The notes beneath the pieces are model-generated. The model worked only from the letters and a program-made list of their open reading frames with translations. It made no database searches and was not told the origin of the DNA. From contig URBG01000001.1 in assembly GCA_900546055.1 (NCBI GenBank), forward strand, positions 23,705-87,704: DNA of 64,000 bases, written 5' to 3'. Shown here piece by piece: positions 35,998 through 44,640 of the stretch. The stretch is from an uncultured Mycoplasmatota bacterium. Its GTDB lineage: Bacteria > Bacillota_I > Bacilli_A > RF39 > UBA660. Both the position numbers and the translations under genes were made by a program. The stretch's first letter is position 1. Each line of letters opens with the position of its first letter.

Positions 35998-37731
35998 ATG
36001 AAAACTAAATATAAATATTTAATCTTAATCGCAGTGACAATTATTGCATCAATTTTCATCTATAACTATATCGAGGAAAATACAATGGTAGATTTTAAAA
36101 CTGATCTTTTAGGAGAACAAAAAGAAATCGAAACTTCACTGTTAACTGATACTAACTACTCTATTAACGAACCAAAAGTGGTTTTAAATCCTTATGAAAT
36201 TTCACCACTTACTGCTCTTGTTATTTTTAAAACTAATGACTTGGCGTCTGTTACAGTAACGGTTAAAGGCAAAGATGGTGATGAGGATATTGTTAATACT
36301 TTTGTACCAAGCAAAGAACACTTTATATCGGTTTATGGACTTTATCCTGATTATGAAAATACAGTTATAATTACGACTAGCGGTGAAGAGAAAGAGCTTA
36401 AAATTAAAACTGACAAAGTAGAAATTGGACTAGAAAATGCAACAGTTAATAATGAAAGCTCAGATGAATTTTTGTTTACAACTTCAAAAGACGTAAATGG
36501 TTATCCTGTTGCCTATGATAAAAAAGGAAATATTAGATGGTATTTAACTGAATCTTGCGGTTGGGATTTTACAAGACTTAGTAATGGATATGTTTTATTA
36601 GGAAGTCCTGATTTAATGAAAGAACCCTATTACTCATCTGGTCTTGTAGAAATGGATTTACTTGGAAAGGTATATTACGAATATAATCTTCCAGGTGGAT
36701 ATCATCATGATGTATTTGAAATGACTAATGGAAATCTTTTAGTTCTTTCCAATAATTTTGAGGGTGGAACAAAAGAAGACTATATTGTTGAATTAAATCG
36801 GAATACAGGAGAAGTTGTTAAAAAATTTGATTTATATGATTTAATGCCTAATGATGATGGGGAAAATTGGATATCATTAAATTCTGTGGCATATAATGCA
36901 GCGACTAATTCGATTTTAGCGGTTGGTGTGAATAAAGATATGATTGTTAATATCGATTACACATCTGGTGAATTAAATGGGTTAATTGCTGATAAAAAGA
37001 AGGTTCCAAAGGAATATCAAAAATATTTGTTGCAAAATGATGGCGAGTTTGAATCCCCTATTAAACCACAGGCTGTAACTTTAACTAAAAATGGAAATTT
37101 TGCTTATATAAATAACAAAGATGGCGAAAATCATTTGATTGAATATACGGTAAATACAAGTGAAAGACGCTTTAAAGAGGTGAAAAATATCAATCTTGGT
37201 AAAGCTAGTGCGGATGCCAACATTGAATATTCTGATGGTAAATTTATTATTACTCAGGACAAAGAAATTAAAGTTGTTGAAGATGAAGATGTTACTTCAT
37301 TATTAACAACTGATCATGAACTTTACAGCGCTAAATCTACCAAAATGTATGCTGGTGATATGTTTATGAAGGTAGCTGGTATTAGGCTTGGTAGTACTGG
37401 CATCACACCAACAACCAATGATCATATGGTAATGTTCCATAAAAAGGATCCATCAATATATGAGCAATATGATTTGCACTTATCTAGTGATTCAAAACAT
37501 TTTATTGTTGAAGGAACGTTTAAAAAATCTGACCAAATTCAAATTATATTGGATAATGTTTTAAGTAAAAAAACTTACGATGTTGATACAACTGAAGGAA
37601 TAGAAACAAAAAGTGGGAAAATGAAAACTTCAACATATATTAGTAAGCAGGGAGTTTATGGTAAATATTATATTTATTTAAGAATTAATGGTACTATCTA
37701 TAAATTATCTAAATATTCAATGTTTAGTTAA
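35998..37731 (+). CDS. Arylsulfotransferase (ASST)-like membrane-anchored protein
   Basis: A 577-residue protein with an N-terminal membrane anchor (about 8-24), an Ig-like N-domain with VTVTVKGKDG (about 60-140) and a six-bladed propeller resembling ASST enzymes (GYPVAYDKKGNIRWYLTES, WDFTRLSNGYVLLGS, YHHDVFEMTNGNLLVLSNN). ASST transfers sulfuryl groups between phenols through a catalytic His. Here the first His pair is present (GGYHHD), but at the usual W-x-H-x-N-S-V position the sequence is NWISLNSVAY, the following Arg is missing (LAVGVNKDM), and the usual QH motif reads PQAVTL. It may therefore be a non-catalytic paralogue. It follows def by 8 bases. Confidence 0.75.
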   Translation: MKTKYKYLILIAVTIIASIFIYNYIEENTMVDFKTDLLGEQKEIETSLLTDTNYSINEPKVVLNPYEISPLTALVIFKTNDLASVTVTVKGKDGDEDIVNTFVPSKEHFISVYGLYPDYENTVIITTSGEEKELKIKTDKVEIGLENATVNNESSDEFLFTTSKDVNGYPVAYDKKGNIRWYLTESCGWDFTRLSNGYVLLGSPDLMKEPYYSSGLVEMDLLGKVYYEYNLPGGYHHDVFEMTNGNLLVLSNNFEGGTKEDYIVELNRNTGEVVKKFDLYDLMPNDDGENWISLNSVAYNAATNSILAVGVNKDMIVNIDYTSGELNGLIADKKKVPKEYQKYLLQNDGEFESPIKPQAVTLTKNGNFAYINNKDGENHLIEYTVNTSERRFKEVKNINLGKASADANIEYSDGKFIITQDKEIKVVEDEDVTSLLTTDHELYSAKSTKMYAGDMFMKVAGIRLGSTGITPTTNDHMVMFHKKDPSIYEQYDLHLSSDSKHFIVEGTFKKSDQIQIILDNVLSKKTYDVDTTEGIETKSGKMKTSTYISKQGVYGKYYIYLRINGTIYKLSKYSMFS

Positions 37732-37732
37732 A

Positions 37733-37762
37733 AAAACACTCGGAAATAATCCGGGTGTTTTT
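37733..37762. terminator. Bidirectional terminator
   Basis: AAAACACTCGG pairs (with one G.T) with CCGGGTGTTTT around AAATAAT, between the ASST-like gene and the ABC-F gene ending at 37761. Confidence 0.8.
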
Positions 37763-39350
37763 AAATATTATATTTTCTAATAAATTCTTCATAATTCATT
37801 TGTTTATCTAGATACCCACCTTCGTTATCAAAATAAATCAAACGATTAGAAATTGATTCTATTAATTCAGTGTCATAACTTGAAAAAATAACTGGTCCAT
37901 CAAACTTACTTAAAGCGTTATTTAGTGAAGTTATTGATTCGATATCTAAATGATTTGTTGGCTCATCTAATAATAGAACATTGCCTTTATTCATCATCAT
38001 TTTTGAAAACATCAGTCTAACTTTTTCGCCACCAGAAAGGACGTTTGTTGGTTTTAAAGCTTCTTCACCGGAAAATAGCATACGGCCTAGGAAACTTCTA
38101 ACAAAACTATCGTCTTTATTTTCTGAATATTTACGAAGGAAATCTACTAAAGTTTCATTACCTTTAAAATATTCATCATGATTTTTTGGAAAATAAGAGA
38201 AAATAACGGTTGCCCCAATTTTTATTTCACCACTATCGGGAACTAATTCGCCAGTTAAAACTTTAAATAATGCGGTTTTAGCTATTTCATTTTCTCCGAT
38301 TAAAGCTATTTTGTCTTCAGTTCTTAAGGTAAATGAAAAGTCTTTAAGAATTTGTTTGCCTTCGATTGTAACGTTTATTTTTCTTAAATATACAACTTCT
38401 TTTCCTAATCTTTTTTCATATTCAAAATTAATATATGGGTATTTTCTAGAAGACGGTTTTAATTCTTCTAATTCGATTTTTTCAAGAAGCTTTTTTCTTG
38501 AAGTTGCTTGTTTTGATTTTGAAGCGTTTGCCGAGAATCTTGCTATAAATGATTGAAGTTCTTTTATTTTTTCTTCTTTTTTCTTATTGCTGTCTTTGAT
38601 TTGCTTTTGCATCAATTCATTTGATTGATACCAAAAATCATAGTTACCAACGCTCATTTTGATGCGTTCCCTATCAATGTCTACCATATGGGTACAAACA
38701 GTATTTAAAAAATGACGGTCATGAGAAACTAAAATGACAGTTCCTTTAAAGTTAATTAAAAAGTCTTCAAGCCAAAGTTTACTTTTGATATCTAATCCGT
38801 TTGTCGGTTCATCTAAAAGCAAAATATCAGGGTTACCAAATAAAGCTGACGCTAATAAAACTTTAACTTTGTCTTTTTCTTTAAGGTTAGCCATTTGTTC
38901 ATCATAAAAACTATTATCAATGCCTAAGCCTGATAAAAGAATTGCAGCTTCGCTTTCGGCTTCCCAGCCATTCAAAGCTTCAAATTCGGCCTCTAGTTTA
39001 CCTACTTTAATACCATCTTCATCAGTAAAGTCTGGTTTCATATACAAAGCTTCTTTTTCTTTCATAATACCGTAAAGTTTCTCATTGCCCATAACAACCG
39101 TATCTAAAACGCTATATTCATCACAGGCATTATGGTTTTGTTTTAATACTGATAGTCTATCATGCTTATCTTTAACTATTTCGCCTTTGGTGGTTTCTAC
39201 ATCACCGGTTAATAGTTTTAAAAAGGTACTTTTACCAGCACCGTTGGCACCAATAACACCATAGCAATTATCTTCATTAAATTCTAAGTTAACATCTTCA
39301 AATAATACTCTACTACCAAATCGTAGAGTTACGTTTTTTACTTGTAACAT
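37761..39350 (-). CDS. ABC-F family ATPase, YbiT/YkpA-like
   Basis: A 529-residue protein of two ABC domains without membrane segments. Domain 1 has Walker A GANGAGKST (about 36-44), a degenerate signature (LKEKDKVKV) as in YbiT, and Walker B ILLLDEPTNGLD. The linker carries ELQSFIARFSANASKSKQATSRKK, typical of the YbiT/YkpA branch. Domain 2 has signature LSGGEKVRL and Walker B VLLLDEPTNHLD, but its Walker A is altered to GENEIAKTA. ABC-F proteins bind the ribosomal E site and act in translation or antibiotic protection. GTG 39359 is rejected in favour of ATG 39350 (AGGTGATAA). Single gene. Confidence 0.9.
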   Translation of the reverse strand: MLQVKNVTLRFGSRVLFEDVNLEFNEDNCYGVIGANGAGKSTFLKLLTGDVETTKGEIVKDKHDRLSVLKQNHNACDEYSVLDTVVMGNEKLYGIMKEKEALYMKPDFTDEDGIKVGKLEAEFEALNGWEAESEAAILLSGLGIDNSFYDEQMANLKEKDKVKVLLASALFGNPDILLLDEPTNGLDIKSKLWLEDFLINFKGTVILVSHDRHFLNTVCTHMVDIDRERIKMSVGNYDFWYQSNELMQKQIKDSNKKKEEKIKELQSFIARFSANASKSKQATSRKKLLEKIELEELKPSSRKYPYINFEYEKRLGKEVVYLRKINVTIEGKQILKDFSFTLRTEDKIALIGENEIAKTALFKVLTGELVPDSGEIKIGATVIFSYFPKNHDEYFKGNETLVDFLRKYSENKDDSFVRSFLGRMLFSGEEALKPTNVLSGGEKVRLMFSKMMMNKGNVLLLDEPTNHLDIESITSLNNALSKFDGPVIFSSYDTELIESISNRLIYFDNEGGYLDKQMNYEEFIRKYNI

Positions 39351-39401
39351 ATTTATCACCTATCCGATTATATCATATTATCCTTATTTAGGCAAAGAAA
39401 A

Positions 39402-39424
39402 AAGAGGCTTATCTTTTACCTCTT
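39402..39424 (-). terminator. Terminator downstream of smc
   Basis: AAGAGG and CCTCTT with an 11-base loop, then TTTTC on the minus strand. Confidence 0.65.
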
Positions 39425-39476
39425 AAAATTGTTGTTCATTTTTACTTGTTTTAATTATTATAGGATAATAATTTAT

Positions 39477-42419
39477 TTATTTTTCAATTTCTTCCAATTT
39501 GACACTCACTAATTTACTAACTCCTGACTCTTGCATAGTTATTCCATATAACACGTCAGCATATTCCATTGTTTTCTTTTTGTGGGTTATAATAATAAAT
39601 TGTGACTTGTTTTTTAAAGTTGTAACGTATTTACCAAAGGTATCGACGTTAACTTCGTCTAAAGCTGCTTCAACTTCGTCTAAAATACAAAATGGCGCTG
39701 GTCTAGACTTGATAATAGCAAATAATAAACTAATAGCTGTTAAAGTCTTTTCGCCTCCTGATAATAGGGAAATACTACTTAGTTTCTTTCCGGGCGGACT
39801 AGCAACAATTTCAACTCCAGTTTCTAGTAAATCATTTGGATCCGTTAGTTTTAAAGTGGCAGTTCCACCTTTGAATAATTCTTTAAAAGTTTCTTCGAAA
39901 TTTTCGTTAATAACCTTAAAGGAATTATTAAATTCTTTGATCATCACTTTATCCATTTCGTCAATGATTTGTAATAAAGTATTCTCGGCTTCAGTTAAAT
40001 CATTTATTTGACTTAACAAAAATTCATATCTAGTACTAACGCGTTCATATTCTTCTGGGGCAGCTAAATTGACAATTCCAATTTCTTTTAGCTTGCGTTT
40101 TAAACTATTAACTTTTGTCTTAGCCAGATTATAATCGAGATCTAATTTGTAATTATCTTTGGCTTTTTCATAAGTCATACTATAAGTTTCGCTTAAAGTA
40201 TTTAATAAATTGTCTAATTTAACGTCCATACGATTAACACTAATTTCTAAATCTTTTAATTCATTTGTTTTAATACTATAAATACTATTTTCTTTTTTTA
40301 CAGAAAGTTCATATTCTTCCAGTGACTCATTAAGATTTTGCTTTTCTTTATTTAATATATCAAGTTCTTTGGCTTTTTCTTCTTTTTGTTTCACGGTATT
40401 ATAGTACTTATCAATAATTTCTTCTTCTTCTTTAGAAAGAGCTCCACCTAAAATATTGTTAGTTCCATTAATGTCAAGGTTGTTTTTTTCTAAATTATCT
40501 TTCAAAGTTTTTATGGCTTGATTTTTGCTATTAATTTGCTCTTGCTTAAGAAGTTTATCTTTGCTTAAAAGATATGCTTTATCTTCTAGCGATTTTAATT
40601 CATAATCTATTTCATTAATTTTGTTTTCAGAATCCTCAATTTTTTTAATTAAATTAGAAATATCTTTTAAAGTATTTTCTAATTCGTATTTATCACTGAT
40701 AACATTACGAGCTTTATTTTGCTTTCCTCCGGTCATTGAACCACCGACATGAATGATTTCACCAGTTAGGGTCACAATGCGATATCTAGCGTTTATTAGT
40801 TTACTTAATTTTGTAGCATCATCGATATTTTCAGTTACTAAGACATTGCCAAGTTGATTTAATATAATATTATTATATTTATCTTCGTTTTTAACTAAAT
40901 CACTAGCGACACAAACGAAGTATGGCTCATGATTAATAGTGTTCATAGTTTCGTTATCGACGTATTTTCCTTTTATGATATTTAACGGAAAGAAAGTTGC
41001 GCGGCCAATAGTTTTTAAGTAGTTAATGGCTTCTTTAGCGCTTCTTTCATCATCAACCACTATATTATTAGCGCTATAACCTAAGGCGGTTGTGATAGCT
41101 AAGGAATATTTTTCATCTATTTCAATAAGATTGCCAATAATATTATGAATACCACGTAATTTAGGATTATTTAAAACGCTTTTAACGGCAGTTGGTAAAC
41201 CACTACCATTTTCAATACTATCTTTTAATGAATCGGCTTTTATTTCTAAATTATGTTTTTGTCTAACATTGGTGGTTAATACTGTTTCGGCTTGATTCTT
41301 TTTAGATTTTAATTCAGCTAATTGATTATTTATGTTTTTTATTTTATCATCTAAATTAGTTGTTTCGTGGTTGATATTTATTATATCGGTTTCAAGACTA
41401 TTTATTTCATTTTCTAATTTTAAGCCTTTTTCTTTTAATTCTAAAATTGTATTATGTAATTTAGCGTCATCTACTTCGTAATTTTTACGTTCTGTTATAA
41501 TAGCCTTTTGGCTATTCAATTTTTCGGCTGACGTTGTTAATTCTAATATTTGACTTTGTACATCTTTAATTTTATTATCAATTTTAGCGATTTGATTTTT
41601 AAATAAAGTGGTTTTAACTTCAGAAGCAGTACTTGAAGATGATAATTTTATTATTTCATCATTTAAAGCGTCGATTTTTGTTTTACTTTCTTGATATTGA
41701 TAATTTATGTTGGTGATGTCTTCAGTGATTAAAGCTATCTCAACATCTTCTAATTCGTCCTTAGCTCTAGTATATTCTAAAGCTTTTTCTTTAGCTTCTT
41801 TTAATGGCTCAATTTGTGGTTCTAACTCTTTTATGATATCATTTATGCGATTTAAATTATTATGAGTTTTATCTAATTTGCGAATAGCTTCTTCTTTGCG
41901 TCTTTTATATTTTAAAACGCCGGCTGCTTCTTCGAAAATCACTCTTCTCTCTGTTGGTTTACTACTAATTATTGATTCGATTTTACCTTGGGATATAATG
42001 TTAAAGCTTTCTTTGGCAATACCACTATCTAATAACAAGTTTGTAATATCTTTTAATCTAACTCTTTCATTATTTAAAAAGTATTCATTAGTTCCATCTT
42101 TATAAACTCTTCTTTTGATGGCAACTTCATCATATTCTAAAGGAAGATATTTATCGGTATTATCAAATATTAAACTAACAGATGCAACATTCATAGGATT
42201 TCGGCTTTTACTACCAGAAAAAATGACGTCTGTCATATTACCGTCACCACGAAGTGATTTTACTGATTGTTCACCTAACACCCATCTAACAGCATCGACA
42301 ACATTGCTCTTGCCTGAACCATTTGGTCCAACAATCCCTGTTATACCATTAGTTAATTCAATATCAGTTTTGTCAGCAAAGGATTTAAAACCTTGTGCTT
42401 TTATTTCTTTTAAGTACAT
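39477..42419 (-). CDS. smc: Chromosome condensation ATPase Smc (short coiled coil)
   Basis: A 980-residue Smc, about 200 residues shorter than B. subtilis Smc (about 1186). N-terminal head: MYLKEIKAQGFKSFADKT, Walker A GPNGSGKSN (about 32-40), then VRWVLGEQSVKSLRG. Coiled coils run from about 170-390 and 570-790. The hinge (about 405-560) has LRGIHNIIGNLIEI, GRATFFPL and HVGGSMTGG. C-terminal head: LLSGGEKTLTAISLLFAI (signature) and Walker B FCILDEVEAALDEVN. It compacts and helps separate the chromosome with ScpA/ScpB. The shortness is in the arms, while head and hinge look complete. Promoter at 42442. Confidence 0.95.
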   Translation of the reverse strand: MYLKEIKAQGFKSFADKTDIELTNGITGIVGPNGSGKSNVVDAVRWVLGEQSVKSLRGDGNMTDVIFSGSKSRNPMNVASVSLIFDNTDKYLPLEYDEVAIKRRVYKDGTNEYFLNNERVRLKDITNLLLDSGIAKESFNIISQGKIESIISSKPTERRVIFEEAAGVLKYKRRKEEAIRKLDKTHNNLNRINDIIKELEPQIEPLKEAKEKALEYTRAKDELEDVEIALITEDITNINYQYQESKTKIDALNDEIIKLSSSSTASEVKTTLFKNQIAKIDNKIKDVQSQILELTTSAEKLNSQKAIITERKNYEVDDAKLHNTILELKEKGLKLENEINSLETDIININHETTNLDDKIKNINNQLAELKSKKNQAETVLTTNVRQKHNLEIKADSLKDSIENGSGLPTAVKSVLNNPKLRGIHNIIGNLIEIDEKYSLAITTALGYSANNIVVDDERSAKEAINYLKTIGRATFFPLNIIKGKYVDNETMNTINHEPYFVCVASDLVKNEDKYNNIILNQLGNVLVTENIDDATKLSKLINARYRIVTLTGEIIHVGGSMTGGKQNKARNVISDKYELENTLKDISNLIKKIEDSENKINEIDYELKSLEDKAYLLSKDKLLKQEQINSKNQAIKTLKDNLEKNNLDINGTNNILGGALSKEEEEIIDKYYNTVKQKEEKAKELDILNKEKQNLNESLEEYELSVKKENSIYSIKTNELKDLEISVNRMDVKLDNLLNTLSETYSMTYEKAKDNYKLDLDYNLAKTKVNSLKRKLKEIGIVNLAAPEEYERVSTRYEFLLSQINDLTEAENTLLQIIDEMDKVMIKEFNNSFKVINENFEETFKELFKGGTATLKLTDPNDLLETGVEIVASPPGKKLSSISLLSGGEKTLTAISLLFAIIKSRPAPFCILDEVEAALDEVNVDTFGKYVTTLKNKSQFIIITHKKKTMEYADVLYGITMQESGVSKLVSVKLEEIEK

Positions 42420-42441
42420 ACTATCACCTTACACTTCCTTA

Positions 42442-42470
42442 ATTATAACAAAAATACATAGAAAAAACAA
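42442..42470 (-). promoter_or_regulatory. Sigma-A promoter of smc
   Basis: On the minus strand TTGTTT (42465-42470), 17 bases, TATAAT (42442-42447), 20 bases upstream of the smc start. Confidence 0.75.
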
Positions 42471-42508
42471 TCGGTTATAAATAGTGATTGCTTTTTAATT
42501 TAATAGTT

Positions 42509-43039
42509 TTAATTTACTAAGATTAATGTTAGAAAATCAGCAATAGAAGTACCTGTATCTTTCCACCAAAATCCCATGTCTTTTAACCTATTATTTTTTG
42601 TATTTCTATTATCAATTATTAAAACGGCAGAGTCTTTTTCTTCAGTTAATTGAATATTTGTCGTATATCTTTGATACCTATTTTTTAAATCTTCTAGTTC
42701 TTCTTTAGTTCCATATATAAACAAGTCTCCTTTATTTATATATACACTATCTCTAACAAAGGTTTTTAAAAATGGTTTTACTGTTTGATAATTACAAATT
42801 ACATTATCAATACGTTTCTTTTTAAATGTTTTGCGAATTTTTTTAATATTTATGGTACGCCCTTTTTCTTTTAATTTCAATTTTTTCTTATTAAAATTTG
42901 AATAAGTTTCTTCTAGTAAATAGCAAGTTTCAATGCCATTGTTGTTCTGAATAGCTTTTTTTATTTTTTCACTTTCGATACCAATTCCAATTAGACTTCC
43001 TTGCATCGATTTTATTTTGGTTAATAAAAATTTTTCCAT
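42509..43039 (-). CDS. Hypothetical protein next to tcdA
   Basis: A 176-residue basic protein of unknown family. The start MEKFLLTKIKSMQGSLIGIGIESEK and the segment FVRDSVYINKGDLFIYG look like strands of a small alpha/beta fold, with a Lys-rich middle (KKLKLKEKGRTINIKKIRKTFKKK) that could bind nucleic acid. The fold around SLIGIGI loosely recalls a Rossmann start, but no SAM motif is present. Its start follows the tcdA stop by 1 base, so it is translated with tcdA; a role in tRNA or cofactor chemistry would be speculation. Confidence 0.7.
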   Translation of the reverse strand: MEKFLLTKIKSMQGSLIGIGIESEKIKKAIQNNNGIETCYLLEETYSNFNKKKLKLKEKGRTINIKKIRKTFKKKRIDNVICNYQTVKPFLKTFVRDSVYINKGDLFIYGTKEELEDLKNRYQRYTTNIQLTEEKDSAVLIIDNRNTKNNRLKDMGFWWKDTGTSIADFLTLILVN

Positions 43040-43040
43040 T

Positions 43041-43712
43041 TTACTCCTCCTTTAATAGTTCGTTTATTGCATAATTTGCACATAATAGTCCAGCAACTGC
43101 TGGGACAAAGGCATTTGAACCTACTTTATCAATAATTATTGGTTTTTCAGTTGAAGAAACTACTGGAACTTTTCCATTTATTTTTTCTTCTTTTAAAAAT
43201 TTTCGAATTTCTCTTGCTATTGGATCATAACTAGTTTTACGGACATCGATAATTTCTAATTTGCTGGCGTCCATTTTATTACCAGTTCCACAAGCAGAAA
43301 TGAATTTTATTTTATTTTTAAGACAATTTTTTATAATTGCTTTTTTAGTAGATAAAGTATCTTCAGCATCAATTAAGAAATCTATTTTGTTTTTAAAAAT
43401 AATATCGATGTTGTCTTTAGTGATAAAGTCTTTTATTTTTATAATTTCACATTCTTTATTTATTTCATTTCTACGATTTTCGGCTTCATCCACTTTATAA
43501 TTACCAATGTTGGTATTTAAGGCTAGGAGCTGACGATTTAAGTTAGTAAGGTCGACTTTATCATTATCAACGACAATTATTTGGCCAATACCGCTACGAA
43601 CTAAGGCCTCAAAAGCATAGCTGCCAACACCACCTAAACCAATTAACAGTACGGTTTTGGATTTTAATATATTGATTTTTTCACCAATTAATAATTCTAA
43701 CCTATCAAACAT
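43041..43712 (-). CDS. tcdA: tRNA threonylcarbamoyladenosine dehydratase
   Basis: A 223-residue E1-like enzyme of the ThiF/MoeB fold, TcdA (CsdL, YgdL) branch, which cyclises t6A37 to ct6A in tRNA using ATP. The nucleotide-binding motif is VLLIGLGGVGSYAFEAL (about 21-37), with DNDKVDLTNLNRQLLA (about 47-62), the adenylation Arg/Asn region, and DAEDTLSTKKAI. The C-terminal part carries the TcdA-type VVSSTEKP segment. It lacks the usual extra 40-residue tail of E. coli TcdA. It is first in a two-gene unit with the unknown protein gene at 42509. Confidence 0.9.
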   Translation of the reverse strand: MFDRLELLIGEKINILKSKTVLLIGLGGVGSYAFEALVRSGIGQIIVVDNDKVDLTNLNRQLLALNTNIGNYKVDEAENRRNEINKECEIIKIKDFITKDNIDIIFKNKIDFLIDAEDTLSTKKAIIKNCLKNKIKFISACGTGNKMDASKLEIIDVRKTSYDPIAREIRKFLKEEKINGKVPVVSSTEKPIIIDKVGSNAFVPAVAGLLCANYAINELLKEE

Positions 43713-43751
43713 CTAATTCACCTAGTCAACATTATACACTAAATCAATGAA

Positions 43752-43774
43752 AAAAAGAAGTTTCCTTCTTTTTT
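43752..43774 (-). terminator. Terminator of the split surface-protein gene
   Basis: AAAAAGAAG-TTTC-CTTCTTTTT, lying beyond the stop codon of the C-terminal fragment at 43818. Confidence 0.6.
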
Positions 43775-43817
43775 TTCGCGGTTTTATTATATACTTCATT
43801 CTTAGGTTTGCTTATTT

Positions 43818-44462
43818 CTATGCTATTTTATATGGTTTTTCTTGTGTTCCCTCTCCTGTTAATGTGATGTCAGATTTCAGATAGAGAACTGGCCACACTG
43901 TAAAGTCAAATTGGCGTGTGGAATTATGGTTGATTGCGCCAACTGAACGCACATACAACGCTTTGGTTGATATATCGGCGTCTGGAGAAATTGTCCATGG
44001 GAAATTTTTATTATACAAGTAGTTTGTTGTTTTACATATTGAAGCATTAATATTATTTAAACTAAAATTACCACATTGTTCTATATTAGTATTTGCCCTT
44101 AAGTAATCACTTACACTCATTAATCCTATATTTCCTGTCCATACAGTTCCATTCTCACTTGCTATTTGTCCGGCTAAATCTGTATTACCATATGTTACAG
44201 CCCCAATACCGTATGCATGGCTTTGTATTTGAGACTGTGCATCTGCTGATAAACTATTATAGTAATCATTATTTAAGTATGTATTTAATGTGGCTGGTCG
44301 TACCCAATTGTTTGATTCAGAAGAATCCCACTGCTTCTTTCCAATATTTGCATTTCTTATTATCTTTAATACCCTATCATTTTCAACAGCGATCATTCGC
44401 CACTCTTCATTATTGAATGAGATATAGTATTCTGTATACCTATACAAAGTTCCAGAAAACAA
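43818..44462 (-). pseudogene. C-terminal fragment of a SipW-type surface protein, cut off by a mobile element
   Basis: An open frame of 214 codons in which the gene-derived part is 43818-44411 plus the junction octamer (44412-44419). From the residues FNNEEWRMIAVE onward it aligns with the C-terminal domain of the paralogue at 62844-64000 (ITFDGNSWRIVAVE): shared landmarks are LNTYLN, a NIGLMSVSDYLR/NVGVITLSDYMK pair, FPWTISP/MWTITP, VLYLKSDITLTGEG/VVYLKDNISLLGAG and a PYKIA/PYTIK end. The first 15 codons come from element DNA or from the junction. It has no ribosome binding site or signal peptide of its own. The missing N-terminal part is at 52258-52902. Confidence 0.85.
44412..44419. repeat. 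Candidate left attachment core (attL)
   Basis: ATTGAATG at the point where similarity to the surface-protein gene ends. The same octamer, in the same reading frame, lies at 52258-52265. The exact crossover point within it cannot be fixed by eye. Confidence 0.7.
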
Positions 44463-44510
44463 CCATTTTATCCGAAAAACAACATTTAATGAATTATATT
44501 AATATAAAAT

Positions 44511-44539
44511 TCGTATTCACTTCTATAATTATTCGTATT
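44511..44539. repeat. Paired TCGTATT heptamers at the left end of the element
   Basis: TCGTATT at 44511-44517 and 44533-44539, in direct orientation, 22 bases apart, in the non-coding strip between attL and the recombinase gene. The inverse AATACGA occurs at 52131-52137 near the right end. Confidence 0.45.
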
Positions 44540-44576
44540 TTTTTAGCTGAATTATCATATTTTTTTATCAAAAAAA

Positions 44577-44596
44577 GCTTGGATACAATACCAAGC
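44577..44596 (-). terminator. Terminator of the recombinase gene
   Basis: GCTTGG / CCAAGC with an 8-base loop, followed on the minus strand by TTTTTTT; lies between the recombinase stop and the left end. Confidence 0.85.
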
Positions 44597-44604
44597 CACA
44601 AATT
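44595..44604. repeat. GCCACAAATT decamer, left copy
   Basis: Identical decamer to 52144-52153, same orientation, both just inside the element ends. Confidence 0.4.
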
Positions 44605-44640
44605 TACTAATTAACACTAAATAATATTAAATAAAATTAC

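Noticed and set aside
44420..44462. Codons before FNNEEW (YRYTEYYIS) as genuine surface-protein sequence
   Set aside because: They resemble the YVYKGANPNNYIT stretch only loosely, while the fragment at 52258-52902 already supplies these residues with exact spacing; kept as a reason for caution about the precise crossover point.
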